64,000 nt of DNA from Azolla caroliniana (GCA_043228905.1 JBHGNT010000014.1:9238001-9302000), one strand, 5' to 3'; positions 28,942-40,384 are shown, counted from the first letter of the stretch. Notes: generated by a model from the letters alone, not told the origin. Translations and numbers: made by a program.

Positions 28942-29645
28942 TGTCGTAGTGTATTCCACACACTACGTGAAAACCATAAAATAATATATCCGAATTTAGA
29001 TACATATAAATAAATAAATAATATATCAAAAGAATTTATCACGTGCATAGGGTAGGATCCGAACCATGCACCTCCTCGTAGATAAACCCCAACTTTACCA
29101 TTGTAATAACTTATCTTTAGTGTTATAAATATAGATTTAATACATATAAGACCTTTATTTACACATACCTTTATTAAAAGGTAAAAATCATGTATTCTTT
29201 AGAGTGTGAATATTTTATTTACACGTGACATTAAAAGTGACTCATGCACATCTAGCGTGCACAAGCCCTATATTTAGGAAATGACAAAACATCACATGCA
29301 CATTTAGTGTGCATGGGCACTTTAGGTGAAAAAGCATGAAGCCATGCTTAGCCTCTTCCATCTTTATATAAGGAGGAGAAAAATATGTATATGGTTGTTG
29401 ATTAATATACAAGGTTGGATCAATCTAATATATTCGTGGGATTCACGAATTTTGCCATCTAATTGCTCTTATAATCTAAATATTGTTTTAATTACACTAA
29501 ACTCGTGGGATTCACGAGATTGCTATCTTACTTCTCTTTCCACTATTCATATCTAGCCTTAAGTTGTATTCCTCTTCCTCCTAGTCAAAAACCTCGGCGG
29601 TTCCCACCCGACTCACGCAACGATCCGGAGCCGAAGGGCACGACA
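28942..29645 (+). repeat. Element A 3' LTR
   Basis: 704-bp copy of 15317-16020 with about 6 substitutions by eye. Four of them cluster in the tRNA-like module region (29048-29080). It is followed by ACGT and the resumed Copia-1 integrase. Confidence 0.95.
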
Positions 29646-30192
29646 ACGTGCTCTTGATCGACGACTTCTCTAGGCACACTTGGATCTACCCGATGCGGCA
29701 AAGGAGCGAAGTGTTTGGACACTTCCAAAATTTCAAGAATGAAGTCGAGAAAGCCACGGGTTGACATGTACGATGTCTTCGATTGGATGGCGGCAAGGAG
29801 TACTTCTCGAACGATTTCACGGCGTATCTCCGAAATGAAGGAATTCGGCGAGAATTCACTTGCTGACACCCTCCGCAACAAAATGGAGTAGCCAAGCGCA
29901 AAAATTGGCACATCCTTGAAGTAGCACGGGCCATGATGAACGAGAAGCATATGCCCAAGTCATATTGGGCCGAAGCTGCAAATACGGTTGTCTACCTAAT
30001 GAACCGGTGCACAACATCCGGCGTGCACGAGGTCACTCCGCACGAAAAATACTTCGAAAAGAAGCCGGACTTATCGCACATCCGCAGATTCGGAGCGATA
30101 GCGTACCTGCACATCCCTGACGAGAAGCGTCAAAAGCTTGACCCGAAGTTGGAGAAATGTATCCTCGTAGGATACTCATTGGAGCTTGACCC
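29646..30192 (+). pseudogene. Copia-1 integrase, continued
   Basis: Starts at the duplicated ACGT and continues the integrase core: VLLIDDFSRHTWIYP, DGGKEYFSNDF, HPPQQNGV and an HRLSKSYWAE-like block. Two TGA stops (29762-29764 and 29864-29866) stand where CGA (Arg) is expected. The open part 29933-30190 (MNEKHMPKSYWAEA...CILVGYS) ends abruptly where the element C LTR fragment begins. Confidence 0.85.
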
Positions 30193-30469
30193 GAACTTAA
30201 CTTTTAATAAGGCTTGTATGGTGATGATAGAATGGTTAAGGATAGTAAGAAGAAGAGTTACAAGTAATGTGTGTGTGTGTGTGAGAGAGAGAGAGACAAG
30301 CATAGATAAAAGATAGAGACAATGTATGATTCAAGAAAGAAGATTGAGACAAAGTATGATTCAAGGAACAAGAGTATATGATATAAACATGATGTATATA
30401 TTAAAAATATAATATTTTACCAACTTTACAATCCTTGACCGCAAGATGAATCTTTTCAATATCGACCCT

Positions 30470-30522
30470 TGATTTGAACCCACGACTTCCACTTTGAAAC
30501 GCAAGGCTCTTCACCGAATAAG
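30470..30522 (-). other. Sense tRNA-like module in element C LTR
   Basis: The minus strand reads TTATTCGGTGAAGAG (GG at 30515-30514), then 35 nt later GGTTCAAATC from 30480, with an anticodon-like arm between. Same orientation as the element, unlike the two modules at 30785 and 30925. Confidence 0.5.
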
Positions 30523-30782
30523 ATATCTTCAATACTTGCTTAGATTCTTTTCTCCCACTTTCTCTTTTTGATTCCTCTCCTTGTTTTCCCTTTCCCCTCT
30601 TTATATAAGTGTTGCCATGCATATGGTAATGTATGGGAGCAGGGCATGCATGCAATGCATGAGTTACATGTAATGCATGATCGCCATTTGGCGCACAGGC
30701 ATTGCATGTGATGAATGATGGCTATGTATGAAAATAGATATGAGATAATTATAATGATGAAAATGCATTCTAAAATAACTAA

Positions 30783-30846
30783 CCTAGCTTAGTGGTGTAT
30801 GCTTGGTGCTTGGTATACAAGGTTGAGGGTTCAAGTCCCTCAATTT
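30783..30846 (+). other. Best tRNA-like module (element C LTR, copy 1)
   Basis: A box TAGCTTAGTGG (30785-30795) matches the consensus TRGYNNARNNGG. The B box GGTTCAAGTCC (30828-30838) sits in a perfect T-arm, GAGGG-TTCAAGT-CCCTC (30825-30841). GG-to-GGTTC spacing is 34 nt. An anticodon-like stem CTTG...CAAG lies between. The 5' and 3' acceptor strands do not pair, so it is a tRNA-derived promoter-like module and not a tRNA gene. Confidence 0.7.
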
Positions 30847-30919
30847 TACTTAATATAATATATAGCTTCATTCTTATATCATGAAGCACATTTATTACAC
30901 ACTTTTACAAATAAATAGC

Positions 30920-30990
30920 CTAGCCTAGTGGTATGTACATTGTACATCGTATATAAGGATGTGGGTTCAAGTCTCTCAAATATTATTAAA
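30920..30990 (+). other. tRNA-like module (element C LTR, copy 2)
   Basis: Second unit of the tandem duplication: A box TAGCCTAGTGG and B-box region GTGGGTTCAAGTCTCTC. The T-stem has decayed relative to copy 1. Confidence 0.6.
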
Positions 30991-31039
30991 TACAACATTT
31001 AAGCTCATTTTTATATCGTGAAGCACATTCTTCACGACA

Positions 31040-34000
31040 CCCACCCCCTCTGAACTTGCACATTGGTTGTGTAGAGTTCATCCAACACTTCTTCCGATTC
31101 TTTTAGTTCTTCTACTTCTTCATAAAATTCAGGCTCTAATGACTCCCTCCTTTTAAATATTTTAATCCTTTTTCCTGCAATTGGGATACGAATTTCTGTC
31201 CCATCTAATTCATTGAGGAAATATGTGGCTTTATCTGTTATTTTCCTAACTTCATAAGGTCCAAACCATCTTTTTGCAAACTTCCGAATAGTACTGTATT
31301 GATTATCTAGGCTATTATCATATACTAATACCCAATCTCCCTCTTGCACCTTTCTTGGTCGTATTCTTTTCATCTTGTCAAATCTGTCCTTATTCTTGAT
31401 TCTTGCCTCTTTCAATCTAGTAGCTGCTTTTTCTATGTCTTCTATCCTTGATTGAAGTTGTTGTATTCGAACTGCAAGTAAATCTTCCCTACTCATTTCC
31501 GATTCCCAAGGCAACACAACCCATGTAGTTATCTTTTCTTCAATTGGTATTATTGGCTTCTGTCCTGTGATTAATTCTGCAGGCATATATCCAGTAACAG
31601 TGCCTTAGCCAAAGCTTTGACTATTGGCCCATGTCCCCTTTCTACCTTTCCATTAACTTCTGGATTGTACGCCGTTGTCAAAGAAAGCCGAATTCCTATT
31701 TTGTCGAAAAAATCTTGAGCTTCCGTAGAATTGAGTTCTCCCCTATCTGCCACTATCTTCCCGATACATCCATATCTACAAACAATGTCCTCCAAGATGA
31801 ATTGACATACTCCTAATGTCCCTTTTGTTCGCAATGAACGACCTTCCACTTGAGTATGTTGGGTGTAATTCATCACAAAATTTTACATTTGAATAATATT
31901 GACAAGTGGGACAAGTTCCCACATACTTTTTTATTTGCTCATAGTATCGAGGCCACCAAAATCGTTCTTTAATCTTACTGAAAGTGGCCCACACTCCTCG
32001 ATGACCAGCCCATTCTTTGTCATGCAGCTCTCTGATTATCTCCTTTCTTTGCCCTTCAGAACCTATTACTCTTTGCGGGTTTCCATTCTTGGTTTTCGGA
32101 TGTCGCCATAGATATCCTTCATGCAGGAAGAACTTATGGGCTTTCTTGCGAAACTGTGCGAACTCTTTTCCAGATCGACCTTTGTACTTGTCAGGGGTTT
32201 GTAGGTATTTCCCTATTTCCTTGAATTCTTCTTCATACTCTTCTTCTAGAAACTGCATTCCTCCTTCCCGAGTAATGCTTGTGGTAAGGACTGTTTGTTC
32301 TTTGTCCTCATCGTCCGAGTCTGGAATCTCCTCTTCCTCATACCTTGCTCTTGATAACATATCTGCTACTGCATTTCTATTCCCAGAGATATGTCTAACT
32401 TCAGGGTTGATTGATCTAATATAGATACACCATCTTAACATGGCTTGATCTGGAATATCACAATTAGCTATGATACCCAGAATAGGCAAACAATCTGTTT
32501 CTATTATTACTTCAGCACCAATTAAGTAATCTCTGTCTGACTTTACTGCTGTTACTATCCCCCATAGCTCTCTTTACACCTGTGCATATTTTCTTTGTCG
32601 ACCACTAAGAACCTTTGCCCCGAATCGGACTGGATACCTTTCTTCCCTATCTTGTTGGCTTATCACCCATCCAATTCCAATGGGACTAGAGTCTACTGTG
32701 AGATATATGGGCCGGGTGTAGTCTGGTTGCTTTAATGGTGGAGCTTGTGCCAAGTAGTACTTCAATTTCTTCATTGCCTCTGAATGCTCTTCACTCCATT
32801 CAAATGTCTCTCCTTTTCTTAGGAGTCTATATAAAGGTTCAGATAAATGGGCATAATGCGGAATCCATTTACAGTAAAAAACACATACCCCCAGAAACCT
32901 TCGTACTTCTGAGATGGATGTACATTCCTCTTGCATATTTTGAATTGCATTGACCTTGGTTGGGGATGGCTTTCTCCCATACGGGCCACACATATGACCA
33001 ACTATTAATATCTCTTTTGCCCCAAATATTGACTTCGCCCCTGATAAGGTCAAATGCACTTCTTCCATCCTTGATAGCACCTTCTCACAATCCTTGATAT
33101 GATCAGCAACGAATTGACGGCAACCACTTTCGTCCAATTCCTCGTTCTTCTCTTCCTCCTTGCATCCCTTAATTGGAACATCATCTAGAAAAGGCATTGT
33201 AATATGAGGAATAAAGTCACGAAGTACCTTGTTCATTCCATTCATCATATGCGCCACTGAGTTGGTCGCTCCTTGCGGCAAGATGCACATCCGTACTAAC
33301 CCTATAGGTGTCTTGATAGAAGTTATATCTCGACTTTTGATAGCAAGTTGAAATTGATCATACCCGGAATAAAGGTCTCCCATTGAATATATAGCTCTTC
33401 CTGCAAACATCTCAGCAAACTCATCCACAATTGGCCCTACTCCCGAGTTTCGGATTGTTACCTTATTCACGGGTTGCATATCTTGGATAAATCGGAGTCG
33501 CCCATCTTTCTTTAACACAGGGAACCATCGACTCGAGTAAGGAGCGTTCGATGGTTCCAAGATACCCATCCTTATCTTTTCTTTCAAAAGTTCTAATAGT
33601 TGAGGGATTCTAGCCCTAGGCATGGGTATTGGCTTAAAGTTCCATGGAATATGAGGGATAGTGAATATAACCATGGGCTCCACAATTTCTTGATCCACAC
33701 ACCCTATTTCCTTCGGTTAGAATGCGAACGCCTTTCCATGCCTTTTTAACATCTCCCTGAACTGCTTTTCTTCAGCGGGTAATAGGAAGTCACCCCCTCC
33801 TATTTTCATCCCTTGTATTGTTTCCGGAGTAAACACATGTCCTACCTTTCGTGGGTCTCTGATCATTGGCTCTGTGGCTGCTTCTTTGATTGCCTTTTCA
33901 CTATCCCCTGGAAGTGGAGCAGCAATAGGACGAACCTTCTTCTCCACTGTCTTGTACTTTGTTAGTACATGTGCTTCATGATCCTTTCGAGCAACTTCTT

Positions 34001-34312
34001 CAATGACCTCATACATCTTGATTGAATGGACAGGAACTTGGATTTCGTTGTCTTCTTCCATTGCTTCCAAATGAGTTATTGTATCTTCAAACCTTAATTC
34101 TTCAAACATATCCTGAATTTCTTCATCATCATCTATTAATCCAGAACACTTAAAGTACTCGAAAGCATTTTGTATTTTATTATTATTTACTTTTAGTATA
34201 AAAGTAGCACCATTAGATGAGATTGTACAAGGAATATCTTTATTTACATTATTATTTATGGGGTTTTCTTTTATGCTCGGGCTATCACAGCCCCTACCTG
34301 TAAAAGCCCTAT
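31040..34312 (-). pseudogene. Element C pol (broken)
   Basis: From the right: the -1 frame opens at the protease stop and is readable to 33717 (HGKAFAF) with a stop near 33720. RT-RNaseH (32574-33698) has MPFLDD near 33205, a WGI block after a TAA at about 32575, and VDSSPIGIGW. Then come the linker and zinc finger (32489-31890, CPTCQYYS), the integrase core (31876-31571) with IVADRGE and NGKVERGH, and the C-terminal block 31586-31032 (GDWVLVYDNS, WFGPYEVRK). Deletions remove the start of the integrase core near 31870 and about 20 codons near 31590. Same architecture as A and B; no chromodomain. Confidence 0.85.
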
Positions 34313-34907
34313 CTAAAAATCCTGGGAAAACTCTTCATCCATCTCTTGAATTGGATGTTCCCTCAAGCATTCTTTGTTTCTTTCATGGTTGGGCCTCACG
34401 GTTAAGAATTGGACAGTCTTTCTTCCATCTTGACTCTTGATTCTCGCGAAAGCCGAACCATCATCAATAACCTTTGCTTCCATCCTCACTGCGGTGATGT
34501 AGGGCTGGCCAAGGATGACGGGGTAGGTTGATCGATCCTGCACAAAGAAATTTTGATTCACCGAGACATCACCAATTGTTACCTTCACACTAGGACATGC
34601 TCCGAATAGATCCTCCGTAGTTTCTGTGGCAGCTCTTATTTTCCACCCATGATTCTTGTCGATCGGCCATCGTCCTCGAGCGTAAAATTCCGATGACATC
34701 ATGTTAATCTCTGATCCATGATCGATCAAAGCAATACATGGAATTTGCTGCTCCCCAATTTTTGCAGGTGCCTCCGTTGTTGCTCGAGCCCAATGGTCCC
34801 TTGTATAATGACTCCTATCCCCTTCATGGACACCAACATCATTCTGGTTTTTTACACTTGCAGCATTGATGGTGCCACCATACAAATCTTGGAGTGTTGC
34901 TGCACAC
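34313..34907 (-). pseudogene. Element C protease segment
   Basis: Continues gag after the Gypsy-2 insertion. It contains TRDHWARATTEAP, the protease CIALIDHGSEINMMS (about 34740-34700) and VILGQPYITAVRMEAKV. As in A and B, the motif is DHG. It ends GAT TTT TAG at 34321-34313 on the minus strand, with the -1 frame open beyond, matching the A/B frameshift layout. Confidence 0.85.
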
Positions 34908-35004
34908 TGTCATGAACACATGACCATTATGACGTCACCCGGACTTGAACCTCGAACCTTGTAATTCATACTTGAAAACCTCAACCATTAAGATAGCTTA
35001 TTGT
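34908..35004 (+). repeat. Gypsy-2 5' LTR remnant with tRNA-like module
   Basis: Matches the first 95 bp of 38536-38820 except for single changes (GACGTC/GGCGTC and the last bases). The minus strand holds the module: CTTAATGGTTGAGG (GG at 34986) and GGTTCAAGTCCGG from 34951 (spacing 35). The same module recurs at 38560-38628. Confidence 0.85.
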
Positions 35005-37388
35005 TATTTGAAACAATAAAAGCTACTTCTTGTATTACATTGATTATTAGAAGAGGAGTCAAACGAATAAGTCCGGCCAAAATAAGAGCCATTTGGTTGG
35101 ACAACCCTAGATATGTACAACCTAGTGTGGGTTCCATTTCTTCCAAGCATGTTAGAAGAGTCTTCTCAGCCCTAGTACAAGTTAGGACACCCAATTGTCA
35201 ACTTCAAGTCCAAGCCCTCTTAGATACTGGAGCCAATTCTTGTTTCATGGATAGAGATTTTGCCCAAAAACACCAAATATCCTTGCATACACTTCCTTGT
35301 CCACTTTCCGTAGTAGTGATTGATGGACGCCCCATAGCTTCCGGGAAGATATTTGAAGAGTCTGAGCCAATACACATACTCTTGGGTGATTTAGGATGTG
35401 TAGTTTCCTTTAACATAATCCGTAGTCCTGAGCATCCAATTGTCCTCGGTTTGCCATGGTTCGAGCTACATAACCCTAGAATCGATTGGAGGAAGCGAGA
35501 AATTAGGTGCCCTTTAGTAGAAAATATCATTGTCAAGGATCGAACTCGGGATTATCCTCCCAAAGTATATAGTTCTACCGATGCACCATATCCTTCTCAT
35601 CAAATTTCAGCCATCACATTGCAACAATTGCACCAAGTGGGAGGCAAGGAGGACCTTTTCTTATTTGCAGTATCAGTGACACCTTCTAGTATCACTCAAG
35701 GGAATTTAGACATCCAAATTCCCAAAAAATATCAAGACTATGCTGATGTTTTCGACAAAGTCAAAGCTAGTGTTCTTCCAAAGCATCGGCCGTACGACTG
35801 TCCTATTGATCTCCAACCAGGAAAAGAGCCTCCGTGGGGTCCGATTTACAATTTATCACCCACTGAGCTTGAGGTTCTTCGAGAATACATCGAGGAAAAT
35901 CTTGCACATGGGTTTATTCGACATTCAAAGTCTCCAGCTAGTGCTCCTATCTTTTTTGTGAAGAAAAAGGATGGCTCCCTTCGTTTGGTCGTGGACTATC
36001 GAGGCTTAAATAAAGTCACCATAAGGAATAGGTATGCTTTACCTTTAATCTCCAATCTCTTAGAACGCATTGGTGGGGCAAAGCATTTTACCAAAATTGA
36101 TCTAAGGGGTGCATATAATCTTGTTCGAATTCGGCCAGGAGATGAGTGGAAAACAACATTTCGTACTCGGTATGGTCATTTCGAGTATATAGTCATGCCT
36201 TTCGGGCTCACAAATGCACCTGCCGTATTCCAACATATGGCAAATGACATCTTCCGGGATTTCTTGGATATTTTTCTAATCATCTACCTAGATGATCTAT
36301 TGATTTACTCTAAAACACAGGGGGAGCATGATATACATGTGCGGCAAGTACTTGAACGCCTAAGGAAGTATGGTCTTTACGCCAAACTTGAGAAATGCAG
36401 TTTTGATTGCAAACAAGTCGAATTTTTGGGATACACTATTTCATCCCAAGGTGTTTTCATGGACCCGGCAAAAGTCCAAACAATATTGGAATGGAAACCC
36501 CCATGCTCAGTTCGGGATGTCCAGTGTTTCCTCGGATTTGCGAACTTCTATCGCAAATTCATACATAATTATTCAAGCATTGTGTTGCCCCTTACTCAAC
36601 TCACCAAGAAAAATCAAGCATTTTTTTTGGAGTATCGAAGCGGACAAGGCTTTTACGCAGCTAAAAGAGGCATTCACATCAACACCCATCCTAGCACATA
36701 TTGATCCTGAAAAGCCATTTACTATTGAGGCGGATGCATCAGACTTTGCATTGGGGAGTATCCTATCGCAACCAGGCGAGGACGGGCAGATACATCCAGT
36801 CGCGTTTCACTCGAGAAAGTTTACTGTTTCGAAGATAAACTATGAGGTGCATGACAAGGAGTTACTAGCTGTGGTCGACTCATTCGAGCAATGGCGTCAT
36901 TTTCTAGAAGGATCACCTCATCAGATTATCATTTATAGTGATCACAAAAATCTCACATATTTTCAAACAGCTCGAGTATTAAATAGACGACAAGCTCGGT
37001 GGGCCCAATTTCTAACGCGTTTCGATTTCAAGATCATTTTTCGCCCCGGAAAACAACAAGCGAAAGCAGATGCTCTGTCTCGGCGTTCGTATCTAGCACT
37101 TCGACCTGGAGATCCGGCCTTTGACAATCAAAAGCAAACTCTCCTCGGGCCATCAAAGCTACAGGTAACAACAATTTATGCCACACCACTTGATTCTACC
37201 CTTCTTGACACTATTCGGCAACAACTTCATTCAGATGATTTTGCGAAGGATGTCTTAGCCCACTGTGGTTCAAGTCGTCCATCTTGCTCCACATTGCCAG
37301 GGTCATCTCAACATTATCAGGACTTCAAGTGGCAAGATGGTTTACTTTTCTACAAGAATCTCCTTTACGTCCCCGACGGATCACCCTT
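35005..37388 (+). pseudogene. Gypsy-2 pol, PR-RT-RNaseH
   Basis: The frame matches Gypsy-1 pol from KRISPAKI onwards. Protease LLDTGANSCFMD near 35220, RT with IIYLDD near 36280 and the [15 protein letters not shown] signature. A run of eight T at about 36621-36628 is one T longer than expected and shifts the frame. RNase H continues in the next frame with EADASDFALGS (about 36730) to LYVPDGS (37380). There a deletion of about 60 codons removes the integrase zinc finger. Confidence 0.9.
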
Positions 37389-38551
37389 ATGGCTTACTAC
37401 AACCATTACCCCCTCCCAACAAGCCATGGCAGTCTATTTCTATGGATTTCATTACGGATCTGCCACCTTCCAAAGGCTTTGATACTATTTTAACAGTAGT
37501 GGATCGGTTCACCAAGATGGCACATTTTGTACCATGTGTAAAGACCATCAATAGTGAAGAAACTGCAGATCTCATTATGCGTGAAGTGTTTCGCCATCAT
37601 GGTCTCCCGAATGATATTATTAGCGATCGAGGTCCTCAATTTATCTCACACTTTTGGAAGCACCTATGGGCAGGCCTCAAAATCTCTTGCAAACTCTCTT
37701 CGGCTTATCATCCACAAACTGACGGACAAACAGAGCGCACAAATCAAACGCTCGAGCAATATCTTCGATGTTTCATTAGTTATCAACAAGATGATTGGAG
37801 TAAAATTTTACATCTTGCTGAGTTTGCATACAACAACACGGTCCACTCTTCTACCAAAGTTACACCTTTCTTTGCCTACACCGGCAACCACCCTCGATGG
37901 TGTATACTGGATCTTCCCGAGGTGTCACGAAACCCTAGTGCGGCGCATCACCTCCACCGACTACAACAAATCCAGTTCGAGTTATCGTCACATCTTCAGA
38001 AAGCGCAAGCACACCATAAGACCAATGCCGATCGACATCGTCTTAAGTCTCCGTTTAAGGTTGGTGACCGTGTATGGTTGCTTCATCGTCACATCAAGAC
38101 TACCCGACCGTGTGCTAAGCTTGACTATCAACGCTTAGGTCCTTTTGTCATCACGGCGCAGATTAATGATGCAACATTTCGTCTTAACCTTCCTGCACAT
38201 ATGCGGCTTCACCCTGTCTTTCATAGCTCTCTTTTGGAACCTTGCCACACCTCTTTAATTCCTGATCGTGTCGTGCCACCACCGCCTTCTGTACAACTTG
38301 TGGACGGCCCCGAATACGAGGTAGCTGCTATTCTCGATTCTAAGATTGTGCGCAATAAGCTTTATTATCTAGTTGATTGGCTTGGTTATCCTCCGAGTGA
38401 TCGCACTTGGGAACCCATCGATAACGTTTGTAGTGCTGAAGCTCTGGTCAATGACTTCCATCATCACTATCCAAACAAGCCCGGCCCAACAATGTTAACG
38501 CCGACTTCCACTCGGCGTTCTCGAAGGAGGGATAGTGTCATGAACACATGA
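37389..38551 (+). pseudogene. Gypsy-2 integrase and chromodomain
   Basis: Open from about 37386 after the deletion. Integrase core DFITDLP, SDRGPQF and DGQTERTNQ, then the GDRVWLLHRHIKT block, a proline segment and a complete chromodomain (EYEVAAILDSKIVRNKLYYLVDWLGY...WEPIDNV). The stop is just inside the 3' LTR. The zinc-finger part is lost upstream. Confidence 0.9.
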
Positions 38552-38820
38552 CCATTATGGCGTCACCCGGACTTGAACCTCGAACCTTGTAATTCATACT
38601 TGAAAACCTCAACCATTAAGATAGCTTATTGTTATATGAAAGCTATTCTATAGGAACCTATAAATAAGCGCATACATGTATTCTCAAATCAATTCGAATC
38701 AACACCAGTCTTTAGCTCTCATTACATATCTTGTATCCATTCTCTTTCTTTCTCTATCTTATACATCCATTCTTCTCTATCCTTCTTCCATCACTCTATC
38801 TTTTATCCTTGGTTCTGACA
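38536..38820 (+). repeat. Gypsy-2 3' LTR
   Basis: 285 bp. Antisense tRNA-like module at 38560-38628, TATA CTATAAATAAG near 38650, then TCAACACCAGTC (about 38697), resembling the transcript start of Gypsy-1. The CT-rich 3' half ends TTCTGACA. Confidence 0.9.
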
Positions 38821-38825
38821 CACAC

Positions 38826-40345
38826 CCTCCCGTAATTTCCTCCGTCACCTGTCTCTTCCTTCTAATAATATCTATGATAACTTCATGAAATTCTTTCTTT
38901 GCTATACCCAACACTTCTCTTAAAGTAAATTCTACCTTACTATTTAATATTCTTGTTTCTAGTACCTTTTTTATATCCGTTGTTGTTTCTATGTCTGAGG
39001 CAAGCTTGAAAGATGGGCCTGTCTTTCCCTTTACTTTATCAGCTTCCTTCGGCTTAATAGCACCCTTTTCCATCTCCCTTCTCTTTTGTTCTCGTGTCTC
39101 ATGTCTCTTTGTCGGATCAGCTTCCTCAGCTCTCTTCCGCTTCTCTTCCACTAGCACATCTTGTGCACTCACTTGGGCGAATGCTGATAGCGCGTCTACT
39201 GGATCATTCCATCCAGTGAAGTTTCGTATTTCATCTCCCGCTCTTTTTAATTCATCCACTCGAACCTTCCCTTTTCTTGCATAATCCATCACATCTTGCC
39301 AAAAGCTAGATCGACCATATGAGTCTTCTACGCGCAATCCTAAGGTTGCCATGGATTGTATCGCTTGAGTCGTTTCTCTCTCGGCATCTTCCATTAGCCT
39401 TTTCATTCCTCCTCGGCCGAAGATGAGTTGAAGTGGTTGTCGAGTCTCAGTTGAGTGAATCTTGCCATCTTGATAGTAGATTTTATTATGATTAAGAGCA
39501 TCCCTATGCTCTTGACAATCTTTCTTCTGGTGGTCGATACTATCACACCACATACACCTTCGGACCATTCCACCTCCCTGCCTTGATGAAGTCGAGCTTT
39601 GTCCCGATTCTAGCTTTGTCACTTTGATCAACAAGTCTTTCATGCCTTTCACTAATTCGTGTAAGAGTGATTCTTCTACTTTCTTTTCTCCCGACTCGTT
39701 CCCCGTTTCTTCATCATTTCTGTCGGGCAACTCCATAAACCATAACTTTCTTTTGCAGAAATGGGCGCACGCCCTTTTCACCTCCTCCCAATCTTCGGTA
39801 AGTCCACTTGGACTATTCTGATCTTCTAAAAGCATTCCCAAGTCCTTCCTGTCTTTAATATTAGTAGCTTGTAGAAACAATATTACTTTATCTGGCACTA
39901 TTATATTTCTATCTCTAACATTTAGTTGCTCAAATCTTTCAGAAAACTCTTTTAATACTTCCAAAACACTTAAATGTTTATTAGACTCTACCCAATCCAT
40001 GAAAGCTCGCCTTGTCATCCTTGACATATCGTTGAGGTTGTATTCATTGAGTAATGCCCTTTCGAATGTTGTCCATGTCTGATTCTCCCTTTGGAGCTCT
40101 TGGATCCTCTCTTGTAGCCCAATCGCAGCGACTCGACTAAAGCTATTAATTTTTGTAGCTTCGTCGACACCACGTTTAAGCATTTCTTCATTATAAATCT
40201 TCAGAAATCTTGTTAAATTTATACCTTCGAAGATTCCTACTCGTGCGAGAATATTGTCGACGGCTTTGTTGATGCTTGCCATCATCCCTTGTTCGCGCAT
40301 CACTCGTTCCATCATCGTACACATAAGCCTCATTTGCTCCTCCAT
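38826..40345 (-). CDS. Element C gag (cut at its 3' end by Gypsy-2)
   Basis: About 507 codons open from ATG 40345. Gag capsid (VPDKVILFLQATNIKDRKDLGMLLED), CCHC knuckle CMWCDSIDHQKKDC at about 39558-39517, charged region, then FKLASDIETTTDIKKVLETRIL and LREVLGIAKKEFHEVIIDIIRRKRQ near the end. The frame then runs into the Gypsy-2 LTR. Homologous throughout to gag of A and B but strongly diverged. Confidence 0.88.
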
Positions 40346-40362
40346 TTCTCCTCATTGCCGCC

Positions 40363-40380
40363 TTCACGTCGGGTTCACCA
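40363..40380 (-). promoter_or_regulatory. tRNA-Trp primer-binding site, element C
   Basis: The minus strand reads TGGTGAACCCGACGTGAA from 40380, four bases after the LTR end TGACA at 40385. Confidence 0.85.
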
Positions 40381-40384
40381 AATG

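Larger units (their letters stand above)
15317..29645 (+). mobile_element. Element A: tRNA-Trp-primed Ty3/gypsy element, split by B
   Basis: 704-bp LTRs (15317-16020 and 28942-29645) begin TGTCGT and end ACGACA. Both flanks carry ACGT (15313-15316 and 29646-29649). Removing the element and one ACGT restores the Copia-1 integrase frame. The LTRs differ at about 6 positions by eye. Element B sits inside A at 20182-27431; without it A is about 7.1 kb. A has stop codons in pol and is defective. Confidence 0.95.
30193..31039 (-). repeat. Element C 3' LTR (outer end missing)
   Basis: In element orientation it starts TGTCGTGAAG at 31039, right after a purine tract (AGAGGGGGTGGG). It contains a tandem duplication of about 135 bp (30775-30905 and 30906-31035). 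Each copy has an antisense tRNA-like module. A third module lies in sense orientation (30470-30522), along with a TG/GA microsatellite (30269-30296). The outer end joins Copia-1 at 30192. Confidence 0.75.
34908..38820 (+). mobile_element. Gypsy-2: chromovirus with 5' LTR-gag deletion
   Basis: Related to Gypsy-1. Flanked by CACAC (34903-34907 and 38821-38825). The 3' LTR is 38536-38820 (285 bp, TGTCATGAAC...TTCTGACA). On the left only the first ~95 bp of the LTR remain, joined directly to the end of gag and pol, so the rest of the LTR, the leader and nearly all gag are gone. Inserted in element C between gag and protease. Confidence 0.92.

Noticed and set aside
30193-30260. A 68-bp target-site duplication of element C
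   Set aside because: Far too long for LTR integration, and the right copy continues into an LTR end next to a primer site, so it is LTR sequence.
30783-30846. Functional tRNA gene
   Set aside because: Acceptor strands do not pair and there is no clear terminator; only the A/B boxes and T-arm are convincing.
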